From assembly GCA_026692905.1 (NCBI GenBank), contig JAPLNL010000113.1:1-64000 (forward strand): a stretch of 64,000 nt of DNA, given 5' to 3'. The notes under the pieces were generated by a model. The model had not been told where the DNA came from, did no database searches, and saw only the letters and a program-made list of their open reading frames with translations. Position 1 is the stretch's first letter. Every line of letters starts with the position of its first letter. Shown here one piece after another: positions 49,023-59,182 of the stretch. A program made the translations under genes and the position numbers. The stretch is from Planctomycetota bacterium (lineage in GTDB: Bacteria > Planctomycetota > Planctomycetia > Pirellulales > Pirellulaceae).

Positions 49023-49134
49023 GAGTATAAGCGAAATTGTCTCATTTTGCTACAGATCAGGCGGGCCGCGTTCCGCTTTCCCGAGTTTTCCTATATCATC
49101 TCCGTCCTAACCGAACGGCGGAAGAAAAAATACC

Positions 49135-49196
49135 CTAGCACGACGCGCAAGCTAGTGAATTTAATTTCCAATTCACTAGCTTGCGCGTCGTGCTAG
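49135..49196. repeat. Palindromic repeat, family B copy 1
   Basis: Perfect 26-base arms (49135-49160 and 49171-49196; CTAGCACGACGCGCAAG) with a 10-base loop, in the divergent gap between the regulator and leuB (49023-49272). Confidence 0.9.
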
Positions 49197-49272
49197 AGTT
49201 ACTAAAACCTGTCGCTCGCCGAATCAATTTGTCGAAGGTCGCATTCCGCGTAAATCAAAAGGTCCCACCAAC

Positions 49273-50349
49273 TTGCAAGCCAAGATCGTTTTATTGCCAG
49301 GTGATGGCATCGGTCCCGAGGTCGTCCGTCAGGCCCGCCGAGTTCTTGAAGCCGTAGCTTCCCAATTTGGCCACCATTTCGATTTCTCCGAGCATATCAT
49401 CGGCGGAATCGCAATCGACCAAACCGGTGAGGCACTACCCGACGCAACGACTGCGGCATGCAAAGCCTCCGATGCCATTTTGCTGGGAGCGGTTGGAGGT
49501 CCAAAATGGGATGATCCAAGTGCCAAAACTCGCCCTGAAGCTGGACTGCTCAAGATCCGCAAAGAGCTCGGCCTGTTTGCGAATCTTCGTCCTATCGTAA
49601 CCTTCGATGAATTGCTCGACGCTTCGCCGCTGAAACGGGAAATTATCGAAGGAACGGACATCCTCTTTTTTCGCGAATTGACAGGCGGCCTCTACTTTGG
49701 CCCGTCGGGTTTAGAAGATTTGCCCGATGGTCAACAACGCGCTTACAGCACAGCCGTTTACACCACCTCCGAAGTGGAACGCATTGTGCGCATGGCGGCT
49801 CACGCTGCCCTCAAGCGGCGAAACAAGCTAACCATGGTCGACAAGGCAAACGTTCTCGAAGCGTCGCGACTTTGGCGTCGAGTCTCAGCCCGAGTCATGA
49901 AGGAAGAGTTTCCGTCCATTGCTTATGACGTGGTCCTGGTGGATTCGATGGCCATGCACCTGCTGAGTCGACCAACTAGCTTTGACGTCGTCGTAACCAG
50001 CAACATGTTTGGAGATATCCTTACCGACGAAGCGTCCATGTTGCCAGGCTCGCTCGGCATGCTCCCCAGTGCATCGCTTGGTTCAAGCGGCCCTGGACTT
50101 TACGAACCGATCCATGGCTCCGCTCCCGACATCGCCGGCAAAGGCATCGCCAATCCATTGGCCACGATTCTTGCAGCCGCAATGCTCCTGCGACATTCGC
50201 TGGGCCTCGAGGCGGAAGCTGTTGCCATCGAAACCGCCGTGAAACGCGTCTTGGCAGCCGGTCACAGAACGGCAGACTTAGTTCGCCGCGGGGAACCTTC
50301 ACTGGGAACCGTTGTTATTACCGACCACGTGCTTCAAGCTATGGCCTGA
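49273..50349 (+). CDS. leuB: 3-Isopropylmalate dehydrogenase
   Basis: Leucine synthesis enzyme, NAD-dependent decarboxylating dehydrogenase. 358 aa. Motifs: [15 protein letters not shown] near the start, [47 protein letters not shown] and [18 protein letters not shown]. It starts with TTG at 49273, preceded by AAAAGG about ten bases upstream. Its TGA overlaps the ATG of fhcB by one base (TGATG), so the two are coupled in translation. Confidence 0.95.
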   Translation: MQAKIVLLPGDGIGPEVVRQARRVLEAVASQFGHHFDFSEHIIGGIAIDQTGEALPDATTAACKASDAILLGAVGGPKWDDPSAKTRPEAGLLKIRKELGLFANLRPIVTFDELLDASPLKREIIEGTDILFFRELTGGLYFGPSGLEDLPDGQQRAYSTAVYTTSEVERIVRMAAHAALKRRNKLTMVDKANVLEASRLWRRVSARVMKEEFPSIAYDVVLVDSMAMHLLSRPTSFDVVVTSNMFGDILTDEASMLPGSLGMLPSASLGSSGPGLYEPIHGSAPDIAGKGIANPLATILAAAMLLRHSLGLEAEAVAIETAVKRVLAAGHRTADLVRRGEPSLGTVVITDHVLQAMA

Positions 50350-51518
50350 TGATTTGTCCATTTTGCTCACTACTTTGCGATGCGGATGACTTGGACCAAG
50401 TCTGCTGTCGACGACGCGAATCATCGCTCGTCGATGTGACCAAAATGCGATCTTGGCGAGCGTCTCCGAACCGTGATTCTGAGTCCTTACCCAATGCCAA
50501 AAACGCATTGCGTTCAGCTACCAGAATCCTCGTCACAGGACGAATCCTAAGTGTTCAAACCGCTCGAGCCGCAGTTGCTTTCTCAGCCAAATACAATGCT
50601 ACGATCGATTGTGCTGAACGTGGCCACGCATTCAAAAATATCCTAGCCATCCAGCGATCCGGGTTGAATTCCGTTTCACTTTCCGAAGCTCGCGACCATT
50701 CCGATGTGCTCGTTGTGGTGGGTGATGACCAGTTGCTGGCCCAAGTACCTCGAATGCCTTCCGCTCTAGCAAACGAGAACGGTGACAAACGAACCGTCCT
50801 GCTCATTGGTGATTTTAGCGAAGCCTCCATGTCGATTTGGCGAGAAGCGGGCTTTGATGTCTGGTTCGTTCCATGCGAATTGAATGCCGTCCCTACCGCT
50901 CTTGCGCAGTGGGCCCGATGGTCGGACTCGAATCGCGACTCACTAAGTATCGCGGGTCCATTATTCGAAAAACTTGCCCAAGCCCCGTATACGACGGTCC
51001 TATGGTCGGCTGAAAACTTGCAGATTGAAAGTGCCGATTTGTGGGTCGAGCGTATGCTGCAATGGATTGCCACGCGAAACGAAAGCACACGCTGCGCAGC
51101 GCTGGCGTGGTCTTCGCTGGACGGCACGTTTCTACAAGTTTGCACATGGTTAACCGGCTTTCCTGGCCGCATTGTCTTTCAGGCAGGGACTCCAAAATAC
51201 GATCCGTGTCGCTTTTCTTACCGAGAATGGTTAGCTCAAAAAAACACCACTAAAAAGGTAAAGTCGGTACTCGTCGTCATCGATGAGTCCACATCCGCAA
51301 CCCCGTTTTTAGAAGCCTGCGATTTACCTGCCGACATGCACGTTATCGAAGTGACGGCGAATTCAAAGACGTTCCCAACCACGATGGCTGGCGTCGAAGT
51401 TGCCGCAGACATGTTCCGTGCGGACCAAACTTTGCTGGCACGCGTGGAGCCATCCGTTGAGCCACGCTCGGATACGAAATCGGCTGCTCATTGGCTGGAG
51501 GCGCTGTCGGAATGGTAA
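50349..51518 (+). CDS. fhcB: Formylmethanofuran dehydrogenase subunit B-like protein
   Basis: Part of the formyltransferase/hydrolase complex that acts in H4MPT-linked C1 transfer in some bacteria. 389 aa. The N-terminus ICPFCSLLCDADDLDQVCC keeps the Cys pattern of FwdB/FhcB, and the rest has Rossmann-like segments (ATIDCAERGHAFKN, DVLVVVGDDQLLAQV, GRIVFQAGTPKYDPC). In archaea this subunit carries molybdenum or tungsten; bacterial versions are thought not to be dehydrogenases. It is shorter than archaeal FwdB. Coupled to leuB and overlapping the fhcA start. Confidence 0.82.
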   Translation: MICPFCSLLCDADDLDQVCCRRRESSLVDVTKMRSWRASPNRDSESLPNAKNALRSATRILVTGRILSVQTARAAVAFSAKYNATIDCAERGHAFKNILAIQRSGLNSVSLSEARDHSDVLVVVGDDQLLAQVPRMPSALANENGDKRTVLLIGDFSEASMSIWREAGFDVWFVPCELNAVPTALAQWARWSDSNRDSLSIAGPLFEKLAQAPYTTVLWSAENLQIESADLWVERMLQWIATRNESTRCAALAWSSLDGTFLQVCTWLTGFPGRIVFQAGTPKYDPCRFSYREWLAQKNTTKKVKSVLVVIDESTSATPFLEACDLPADMHVIEVTANSKTFPTTMAGVEVAADMFRADQTLLARVEPSVEPRSDTKSAAHWLEALSEW

Positions 51519-53164
51519 CTCGCCTTTCTGGTGCAATCTGCATTGACGGAGTTAGCAAGACCGAAGTTCGAGATTTATACCTCGATGGGGAAATGATTCG
51601 TACCGAGTTGGCGACGCACACTCGCATGGATTCCGAGTACAAGTTAGGCAATCATATTGTCGTTGCTGGTGGAATCGATTTGCACACTCATATTGGTGGC
51701 GGCAAAGTTAATATCGCTAGATTGCTTTTACCAGATTTGGTAAGTCATCGAAATGCGAGTTCAGATCGCATGGTTGCTGAGCAACCGTGGCTCAAGCCGC
51801 TCAGCTCGCCGGTTCCAGGTACGTGGGAAACTGGGCGACGCTATTTGGAAATGGGTTACACCGCTTGTTTTGAGCCTGCTCTATTACCTGCCAATGCTCG
51901 GCATGCTCACGCGGAAATGGCGGACACACCATGGCTTGATACGGGTGGCTATCTCTTGCTAGGTAACGATCGACTGTTGCTTGAGTGGATACGCGACGGA
52001 GTTCCTCAGGAGCAGATCAACGCATACGTCGGCTGGATGGTGCATGCGCATCAGTGTTGCGCGGTGAAGGTGGTCAATGCAGGCGGGATTGACGCGTTCA
52101 AGTTCAATCAACGCCATCTGAGTGTTGACGATTCTCATGTGCATCTCGGCATCACGCCTCGTCAGATTTTGAATGCACTATCGCAAGCTGTCGATTCGTT
52201 GCAACTTGCTCATCCGTTGCATGTGCACTGTAGTAATCTTGGTCTTGCAGGCAATATTTCAGCAACGATGGCAACGATCGATGCGGTTGAGGGGCGCAGA
52301 CTGCATTTGACGCACGCTCAGTTTCATTGCTACGGAACGGACGGACCGCATGGCTACAGTTCGGCAGCCCGCGAACTTGCAGATCGAGTCAACGCGGACC
52401 AAAATTTGTCGATCGATGTTGGCCAAGTGCAGTTTGGACAAACCGTTACTTTGTCGGGCGACACGATGCACCAGTTTGCGAATCGCAAACTGGCTAGGCC
52501 GAGGAAGGCGATCTTTCAAGACCTGGAATGCCAAGCCGGTTGCGGTGTGTTGCCATTTCGCTATCGCCAAGATCAATACGTACACGGCCTGCTGTGGAGC
52601 ATTGGTCTTGAGTTGTTCTTGCGAGTTGAGGATCCGCAGCGTGTTTTCTTAACAACCGATCATCCCAATGGTGCACCGTTTACGTCGTACCCGCATTTGA
52701 TTCGATTGCTGATGGACTACGATTATCGCATGTCGATCTTCTCGCGATTGCATCCAGACGTTCAAAAATCGAGTCCGCTGCCATCATTGACGCGAGAGTA
52801 CTCCTTAGAAGAGATCGTCAAAATGACACGACTTGGGCCAGCCAAGGCGCTCGGGCTAAACAATCGTGGGTCATTATGCGATGGAAAACTGGCGGACATC
52901 GTCGTGTACGAAAGTGGCGGGAATCCAGAACAAATGTTCTCGCAACCAAAAATGGTTTTCCGAAGAGGCCAATTGGTTTATCGCGATGGAATTTTCCTCG
53001 CGGACTCGATCAAGTCGACGGTTGTTTCGAGCATAGAAATAGAACCGCAAATGAATGCCATGCTCGAAAAAATTTGGCGCACTCGCTATGGATACTCAAC
53101 TGAAATGATCTGCGTTCGAACCGACGAACTTCAATCGGAACGAAGAGTCGTTGAAGCGAATTGA
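51512..53164 (+). CDS. fhcA: Formylmethanofuran dehydrogenase subunit A-like amidohydrolase
   Basis: Amidohydrolase-superfamily partner of FhcB. Motifs: VAGGIDLHTHIGGGKVNIARLLLPD (metal site HTH), ARHAHAEMADTPW, HVHCSNLGLAGN, LHLTHAQFHCYG, and VFLTTDHPNGAPFTSYPHLIRLL. About 550 aa. I place the start at ATG 51512, ten bases after GGAGG, instead of TTG 51491; the ATG overlaps the fhcB stop by seven bases. fhcC and fhcD are not in the window. Confidence 0.88.
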   Translation: MVTRLSGAICIDGVSKTEVRDLYLDGEMIRTELATHTRMDSEYKLGNHIVVAGGIDLHTHIGGGKVNIARLLLPDLVSHRNASSDRMVAEQPWLKPLSSPVPGTWETGRRYLEMGYTACFEPALLPANARHAHAEMADTPWLDTGGYLLLGNDRLLLEWIRDGVPQEQINAYVGWMVHAHQCCAVKVVNAGGIDAFKFNQRHLSVDDSHVHLGITPRQILNALSQAVDSLQLAHPLHVHCSNLGLAGNISATMATIDAVEGRRLHLTHAQFHCYGTDGPHGYSSAARELADRVNADQNLSIDVGQVQFGQTVTLSGDTMHQFANRKLARPRKAIFQDLECQAGCGVLPFRYRQDQYVHGLLWSIGLELFLRVEDPQRVFLTTDHPNGAPFTSYPHLIRLLMDYDYRMSIFSRLHPDVQKSSPLPSLTREYSLEEIVKMTRLGPAKALGLNNRGSLCDGKLADIVVYESGGNPEQMFSQPKMVFRRGQLVYRDGIFLADSIKSTVVSSIEIEPQMNAMLEKIWRTRYGYSTEMICVRTDELQSERRVVEAN

Positions 53165-53220
53165 CTTTCCGAAAGGCAACGCGTTGAAGTATTTTCCGCC
53201 GCTGAAAAGAGGCTTTTCTG

Positions 53221-53287
53221 TAGCGAAAGTTGTCAAGACTTTCGGCTGCATTGCATAAGCCACCGAAACTCTTGACGAGTTTCGCTA
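53221..53287 (+). repeat. Palindromic repeat, family A copy 3
   Basis: TAGCGAAAGTTGTCAAGACT ... TTTCGCTA. It sits in the gap 53165-53414 after fhcA, which holds nothing else. Confidence 0.8.
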
Positions 53288-53414
53288 AAAAATGCTTCAT
53301 CGCGTTGCCGAAAAGGGGGCAGGTCCGCCTTTTGCCGTTCGAGGTGCAAAACAGTGTTGCACAATTGTCCTCAATTATCGCTTTTCTGAAATCCAGCAAA
53401 CGCAAACTATTGGC

Positions 53415-54800
53415 CTAGCGAACGTCCCGAGAAGTGTTTCGGGACACGGCAGACTGGGACGAGGTTTCTGGAGTCATCGCAACCGTCATGCGAGTGCGTT
53501 TGCGCACCAAATAGTATTTGGAGGAGCCTGCGGTTCGGAACGAAGAGTTGGACAAAATCCAAGCTAACGATTCCATCTTGGGCGTTTGCCAATCCATGAC
53601 ACCGACGATAACATCCCCAGGTACCAAATTGGCTCGTTGGGCAGGACTGCCTGACCGGACTTTCTCGATTCGCAAACCACCTTTGTAGTCTTCTCCTACG
53701 CCAGCCACACTTGACGCAGGAACGGCACTGAGTTGTAGTCCCAACTGTTCCCAGGCTGTCTTGGATACGTCCGACTCTACTTTGCTCGAAGCGGTGCTCA
53801 ACGTGATTGAGTGAACAAGTTTTGATCCGTTTCGATCCATACCGAGCTCAACGGCTTGACCGGATCGAACTTCCAACATCGCTAACTCCAACTCGAGTCG
53901 GTTGGAAACAGGCTGCCCCTCGATGGTTGCGATTCGGTCCCCATTGCGGATATCCCTGCTCGAATTCGATTCGGCACCGCGGTACTCTCGAACAGTGAGC
54001 TGGGTTTGATCGGTTTCGACGGCCTTGGAGAATGAGAGACCATGAGAGGTTTCTCGATGATCTGCGACCAAGTCCGCCATGACTTCTAATGCATTGTCCA
54101 TCGGGATGGCAAAGCCGATCCCTTGAGCGCCAACTCGAACGGCAACATTAATACCGATGACTTCGCCATCGATATTAAGAAGTGGACCACCCGAGTTTCC
54201 GGGATTGATGTCTGCGTTGGTCTGTATTAAATCGTTGTATTGTTGCGATCCGTTGACTGGGATATCACGATGGAGGGCGCTGATAATTCCGACCGTGACC
54301 GAGTTTTGGTAGCCAAAGGGGTTTCCAATGGCAATGACGGTTTCACCTCGCATGAGCGAGTCGCTCTTGCCGATTGCGATGACTGGCAAATCGCGTTTCG
54401 TCGGTATCTTGATCAGAGCCAAGTCCGTTTCGGGATCGTAGTTGATCAACTTAGCAATGGCGGTGGTACCGTCCGCCAAAGTAACTTCGATGCGAGCAAC
54501 GTCATCTACGACGTGATAATTGGTAACAATGTATCCGCGGCGGTCAATGATGACCCCGGTTCCCATTCCGTTGACTTCCTGTCGGCTCGGTTGCCCCGAG
54601 GCGGATGAGTTGGTGATCGTCTTGTTGCCTTGGATGTTGACGACCGCTGATTCCGCTTTTTGAATCGCTTGTACGATCGGCGTATTTTTTCCCGTGTCCG
54701 CAATGCATTGGGTCGCGGAAAATGCAGCTATTCCAGCAGCAGTCAATAGCGATCCGGATCGAGCGAGCGACAGCATATTCTTGGTTACGCGAGATTTCAT
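53415..54800 (-). CDS. HtrA/DegP-like serine protease with PDZ domains
   Basis: 461 aa, periplasmic. Signal (LLTAAGIAAFSATQCIAD) near residues 18-36. Trypsin-like domain with the full triad: IVTNYHVVDDVARIEV (His), DPETDLALIKI (Asp) and NPGNSGGPLLNIDGEVIGIN (Ser). Two PDZ-like regions follow, one around RNGDRIATIEGQPVSNRLELELAM and one around QRANLVPGDVIVGVMDWQTPK. Quality control of envelope proteins is the usual role. degP/degQ naming is not decided. Confidence 0.93.
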   Translation of the reverse strand: MKSRVTKNMLSLARSGSLLTAAGIAAFSATQCIADTGKNTPIVQAIQKAESAVVNIQGNKTITNSSASGQPSRQEVNGMGTGVIIDRRGYIVTNYHVVDDVARIEVTLADGTTAIAKLINYDPETDLALIKIPTKRDLPVIAIGKSDSLMRGETVIAIGNPFGYQNSVTVGIISALHRDIPVNGSQQYNDLIQTNADINPGNSGGPLLNIDGEVIGINVAVRVGAQGIGFAIPMDNALEVMADLVADHRETSHGLSFSKAVETDQTQLTVREYRGAESNSSRDIRNGDRIATIEGQPVSNRLELELAMLEVRSGQAVELGMDRNGSKLVHSITLSTASSKVESDVSKTAWEQLGLQLSAVPASSVAGVGEDYKGGLRIEKVRSGSPAQRANLVPGDVIVGVMDWQTPKMESLAWILSNSSFRTAGSSKYYLVRKRTRMTVAMTPETSSQSAVSRNTSRDVR

Positions 54801-55188
54801 TCTTGGCCGGGTCTATTACTCGGAAAAAACGGTGCAACCCACGCGATGAGGGAGGATGCTAGCATAACCAGAATCCAATCACACGCCTGACGTTGGGTAG
54901 CATCGGTTATTCGGTTCGATCTGCATGATCGGGTGGTATCGACCTATTCACACTCAACCTACGCCGTTAACTTTGCCAGTTTTGCCCATTTCGCCAAGGG
55001 AGCCGCACTTGCTACTCTTCATTCCAACGCGTTTCTAGGCGAGAGGCAGAATGAAAACTGCTTAGCACGACGCGCAAGCTAGTGAATTGGATAGTAGATT
55101 CACTAGCTTGCGCGTCGTGCTAGGTATGCCGTCACCCTCCCTGCGGGAGGGTGTCCCCTAGAAGGCAAATTGAAACTCGCCGTTCGTA
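54801..55188. other. Gene-free region with palindromic repeat, family B copy 2
   Basis: Between htrA (minus) and the large exported protein (minus). 55063-55122 is a family B palindrome (25-base arms, 10-base loop, TAGCACGACGCGCAAGC core). Hairpins near CCTCCCTGCGGGAGG (55136-55150) may end the upstream gene. Nothing else seen. Confidence 0.6.
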
Positions 55189-57873
55189 CTAACGCGAAAA
55201 GCGTTCTTTCCAGGTGGTCGCCGCGTTGGGGTACACCAGAAACACAAGCTCTGTAAGCTTCTTCGCTTCTTCTTGGTTCCCCATGAGTCGCATGGTTTGC
55301 ACCGTCCGGGCTCTTGCTTCCAACCATGGATCGCTTCCCGCAGGAAATCCATTGGCAAGCTTGCGAAACTGCGCCATTGCCTGTTCCCTCTGCGTGCTTA
55401 ACGATTGCAATAGTCTTGCCGTTCGGTACTTCCACCAAGCGGACTTGGTCTCGGATGCGACTAGTTTTTGAATCGCTTGTACCCCAATCGCCTCATCGCC
55501 GGACCAGCATTGGGTGGCCGCTTGATACAACTGAATCGATCGCTCAAGTTCTTTCGTCTGAGAGCCTCCGACTATTTTGCTATCAAGACGCCGTAGTATT
55601 TCGACGGACGATCGAAAATTGGCGAGTAAGTTAAGATCCATGGGTTTGCTCAAGCCAATGGTGAGCATTCGCTGGTAAAGCAATTCGGTCCGAGTCCATC
55701 GGAGTGCCAATACGCTTGTCGGATCCATTCTAGCCGCGTCCAAGTTTGCCTCGAGTTCGTTCGGATCTTTCGGCAACGCACTTTCCGTTGAGAATGACAG
55801 ATAAGTTATCGCAGTTGAGGCTGTGGACGCATTCGAAGTGAGTCCGAGGTTTCGAGCGTCTCCACTTGGCCAACGCCCGAGTTCGGAAATGGCTTCTAAG
55901 ATCGCACGCAACGACTCGCGTTCGTCGACGCTTGCAACAGAGATTAGCTTTGTTTTTATCTCATCCGAACTGGCCTGCAATCGTTCGGCCAATTCTGAGC
56001 TGTAGATCGAACGGTCGTACCAAGCGTCTTGCGTCGTGGTCATAACAAGTGCGAAGCGACTGATGGCTTGATCGAATTCGGAAACGGTTTTAGCCTTGTT
56101 TGTGTTTGCTGTTTTCGAGGAGTCGGCATGGTCCAAGCGTTTCAGCCAGACAGCAAGTAGTTCTGGAAACGCGTCGGTGGCAAAGAAAAGACCGTCCAGC
56201 TTGGCGACAGCCTGTTTGGCTTGATCGGAGTTTGGCCATGTATTAACAATATCCATGAGTCGGCCACGATAGATCTGTTGTTTAAGTTCTGACTGCTCTT
56301 CTTGCTGACTGAGTTTGGTCGTATCAGGGTCGAATCGCACGGCCTGGTTGAAGCCCAACACGGACATAATTGCTGCGTCCGGAGCCTTGGCTTGTTTGCT
56401 GTAGGTCAGTGCGGCGCGATGGAATTCTGCTTCGGATTCGTCAATTTGTGAGTTCTTGAAAAGCACTGCAGAAGCCTGGATCGCAATGTCTAGAGCCAGC
56501 CGTTCGTCGCCGGCGCTAGCGGCTGCCGTTTCGGCTTGGCCAAGTTTCTCGATCCCTTCCCTCGATCGTTTTGCGGCCAGTAGTTGTTTGGCTTCGGACA
56601 TCAAAACCTCGACTTTGAGAGATGCTGATGGTAGGACCATTTTGTTGGTCGGTTCGCTTTGGTCGACGAGATTGTTGGCAAGGAGAATTGCATCAGCCCG
56701 CTGTTGCCAGTAGGAACCGAAGCGATTCCCGATTTCCTTTTTGATTTGAAGCACTTCGGCAATTTGGCTTTCCGATGGTGGCTTGCTAGCAGAAGATGCG
56801 ACGAGGTTGGCGAAGTGTTCGATGGCGATTTCGGGGGCCGCCGTCCAGCCACCGATACCATCCAACCATCGGTTGGACTCTTTTAGATTGCCGAGATTTC
56901 GGGACGCTTCGGCCGCAAGCGTTGCAATGCGAAGCTGCCATCGATTACCATGCTTCGGTTTTCCATCGACTGGAGCCGTAAGTTGCTTGTTTAGAGATTG
57001 AATGCAGGCCAATGCATCGGCAGGTCGTTCCAGATGGATCAGTGCAGTGCATCGAGCGAGTTCGACGTTTGGATAGCCGTGCCAGTCAGTGCCAATTCGA
57101 TTCGACGCCTTGTCGATAGTGTTTGCCATTTCGGTAGCTGCAGCAATACGATCGGTGCTCTTGGGGGGATAATAAAGAGTCCGCAAGAGCAGGAAATCGG
57201 TTTGGAGCAGCAACGTGTCGTTGATTAAGCTCGACCATTGTTCAGGGGTAGGAGTCGATTTGTTGTTGGGCTTGCTGGTTCGTTCCGGCGTCTTTTGGAT
57301 TTGCGATTGGAGCGATTCAAGTTCCTCCAAGCATGCGCGAATCGTGGTCAATGAAAATTCGCGGATTTGAGTGCGCGCCGGAACTGCCACATAAGCGGCT
57401 TGCATTCGGCGCAACACGAACCAACGGCACCATTGCAGCTGCTGTTTAAGCCACAACGAGCGACTTGAATCCTGATTTCTGTCGACTATCAGTTGGATGG
57501 GCTCTAGGAGTTTTGCGACCGAGGCAGGAGACTCGATGATGGATGGATCCGACGCCGTTTTTGCGGCGATGGAGTGCATTTCCAGGATATTCCATTGTGC
57601 GAGGGCGTCGGGCGACAGGCCATCGCCAATTCGCTGTCGGTCACGGCACGTTTCGATCGCGATATCGTAAAGGCCAACTTTTAAGAGGGATTCGATAAAG
57701 CTGGAGTCCGGGTGGTCAAATTGAACGGCTTGGCCAATCGCAAAAGCTTCGGCTCGATTTGTTGGTTCGATCTCTTGCGCCGTCGCTGAGACGATTAGGA
57801 TTTGGCAAGCAAAACAAGAAAACACGGTCCATTTTTGTTTTTGCATAGACTTGTGCAATACCGCAATTTTCAT
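55189..57873 (-). CDS. Large exported helical-repeat protein of unknown function
   Basis: About 894 aa from the ATG at 57873 (another ATG at 57846). Signal-type segment WTVFSCFACQILIVSATAQE follows. Most of the chain looks like TPR-like helical repeats (SRSLWLKQQLQWCRWFVLRRMQ, RCTALIHLERPADALACIQSLN, AETAAASAGDERLALDIAIQASAVL). The long open frame upstream to 58083 overlaps the divergent kinase gene and is probably spurious. Function unknown; divergent from the kinase with a gap of about 40-70 bases. Confidence 0.75.
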   Translation of the reverse strand: MKIAVLHKSMQKQKWTVFSCFACQILIVSATAQEIEPTNRAEAFAIGQAVQFDHPDSSFIESLLKVGLYDIAIETCRDRQRIGDGLSPDALAQWNILEMHSIAAKTASDPSIIESPASVAKLLEPIQLIVDRNQDSSRSLWLKQQLQWCRWFVLRRMQAAYVAVPARTQIREFSLTTIRACLEELESLQSQIQKTPERTSKPNNKSTPTPEQWSSLINDTLLLQTDFLLLRTLYYPPKSTDRIAAATEMANTIDKASNRIGTDWHGYPNVELARCTALIHLERPADALACIQSLNKQLTAPVDGKPKHGNRWQLRIATLAAEASRNLGNLKESNRWLDGIGGWTAAPEIAIEHFANLVASSASKPPSESQIAEVLQIKKEIGNRFGSYWQQRADAILLANNLVDQSEPTNKMVLPSASLKVEVLMSEAKQLLAAKRSREGIEKLGQAETAAASAGDERLALDIAIQASAVLFKNSQIDESEAEFHRAALTYSKQAKAPDAAIMSVLGFNQAVRFDPDTTKLSQQEEQSELKQQIYRGRLMDIVNTWPNSDQAKQAVAKLDGLFFATDAFPELLAVWLKRLDHADSSKTANTNKAKTVSEFDQAISRFALVMTTTQDAWYDRSIYSSELAERLQASSDEIKTKLISVASVDERESLRAILEAISELGRWPSGDARNLGLTSNASTASTAITYLSFSTESALPKDPNELEANLDAARMDPTSVLALRWTRTELLYQRMLTIGLSKPMDLNLLANFRSSVEILRRLDSKIVGGSQTKELERSIQLYQAATQCWSGDEAIGVQAIQKLVASETKSAWWKYRTARLLQSLSTQREQAMAQFRKLANGFPAGSDPWLEARARTVQTMRLMGNQEEAKKLTELVFLVYPNAATTWKERFSR

Positions 57874-57912
57874 CAGGATAGTGATGATCCATTTCCTCTC
57901 ACGGACGAACAC

Positions 57913-59034
57913 ATGCAATCGACTACTTTCGCTGGTGACTTTCGAACGCGAACGCTGGGCGGCGAAGCCGGACGAGTTTGCGATCCAGAATTGATGTCTC
58001 GATACCAGTTGTTGCTGGGCGATCGAAAACTCCAATGGGTAACGTATCATAAGCTGAATCGGATCCTTGGGAGTGGAGGGCAAGGAATTGTTTTTCTATC
58101 GGCCAAGCAAGGGTCGGACGGTTTCATGTTGCCGGTAGCAATGAAGGTATTTTCGCCAGAACGCTTTGGAAGCCAAGCCGGCTATGACGAAGCGATGGCG
58201 AGGATTGGCCAGGTGGCTTCGTCGGTAGCTCGCATTCAGCACGAGGGCGTTCTCAGCGTGCACGACTTCATCGATCGCAATCGTATTCGAATCATGATCA
58301 TGGAGTGGATCGATGGCTATGATTTGCGAGACCTGCTTCGACTAGAACGCATGGCAAAAATTCGAGGCCGGCTTTCTCAGCGTCGATGGGATTACATTAA
58401 CAACGTGATCGTGACGGCAGGGCCAGCTCACGCGAGATTCAAGGCAGGGGTGGCGGTTGCGATTGTTCGAGATTGTTTGGCGGCGTTGGCCGCGATGCAC
58501 CGCGAGAACATCGTTCATGGCGACATCAAAGCATCGAACATCATGATCAAGCGCACGGGGCATGCAAAGCTAATCGACATCGGTTCTGCGTTTGAAATGG
58601 GCAATCAGCCACAGGTTTTTACTTGCACGCCTGCCTACGCCGCGCCGGAGGTATTGGAGAATGCACCGGTTTCACCTCGTAGTGACCTCGCCTCGTTAGG
58701 CTATGTTTTGGTCGAGCTTTTGTCGGGCCGGCCGTGTTTTGCCGAAACGGATTCGTTGAGGGAGCTGCTGGAACAAAAGCGATCGCTTCCCAACCGATTG
58801 CACGAGATTTTCCCTCAAGAGGTTTCCTGCAATGGTTTGCTTATGAATTTCTGCCGAGGCTTAATCTCGCCAGATCCATCGAGGCGATTCCCGAGCGCCG
58901 AGGCGGCAGAGTTGCTGCAAGAGGGGGCTGCGTCCTTTCACCGCCAGTTAGTCCTAAGCGACTTGGCCAGCGAGTATGACAATGATATTCGGGTGTGGAT
59001 TGAGGAGCTGAAGCTTTCCGATCAGGAAGTTTGA
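57913..59034 (+). CDS. Ser/Thr protein kinase
   Basis: From ATG 57913 (373 aa). Kinase motifs in order: LGSGGQGIVFLSA (Gly loop), VAMKVF (Lys), IMIMEWIDGYDLRDLL, VHGDIKASNIMI (HGD in place of HRD, Asp kept), KLIDIGSAFEM (DIG in place of DFG), and AAPEVLENAPVSPRSDLASLG. The variants are common in bacterial Hanks-type kinases, so activity is likely. No C-terminal sensor domain; cytoplasmic. Divergent from the large helical protein. Confidence 0.9.
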   Translation: MQSTTFAGDFRTRTLGGEAGRVCDPELMSRYQLLLGDRKLQWVTYHKLNRILGSGGQGIVFLSAKQGSDGFMLPVAMKVFSPERFGSQAGYDEAMARIGQVASSVARIQHEGVLSVHDFIDRNRIRIMIMEWIDGYDLRDLLRLERMAKIRGRLSQRRWDYINNVIVTAGPAHARFKAGVAVAIVRDCLAALAAMHRENIVHGDIKASNIMIKRTGHAKLIDIGSAFEMGNQPQVFTCTPAYAAPEVLENAPVSPRSDLASLGYVLVELLSGRPCFAETDSLRELLEQKRSLPNRLHEIFPQEVSCNGLLMNFCRGLISPDPSRRFPSAEAAELLQEGAASFHRQLVLSDLASEYDNDIRVWIEELKLSDQEV

Positions 59035-59137
59035 GTCATCGGCGAAGCGACTTGAGTCATCGGCGAAGCCATTGATAACCCGATGCGTAAGAGCTTCGCG
59101 TCGATAGGCCGGTACAGCTCGCATGTAGGACAAGAAA

Positions 59138-59179
59138 CGAAAAAGCCCTGGCATTCATTGAGAAAACCAGGGCTTTCGT
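59138..59179 (-). terminator. Rho-independent terminator after tRNA-Asp
   Basis: Stem AAAGCCCTGG/CCAGGGCTTT with a ~13-base loop, and a TTTTTCG tail when read on the minus strand. It directly follows the tRNA. Confidence 0.75.
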
Positions 59180-59182
59180 AAG

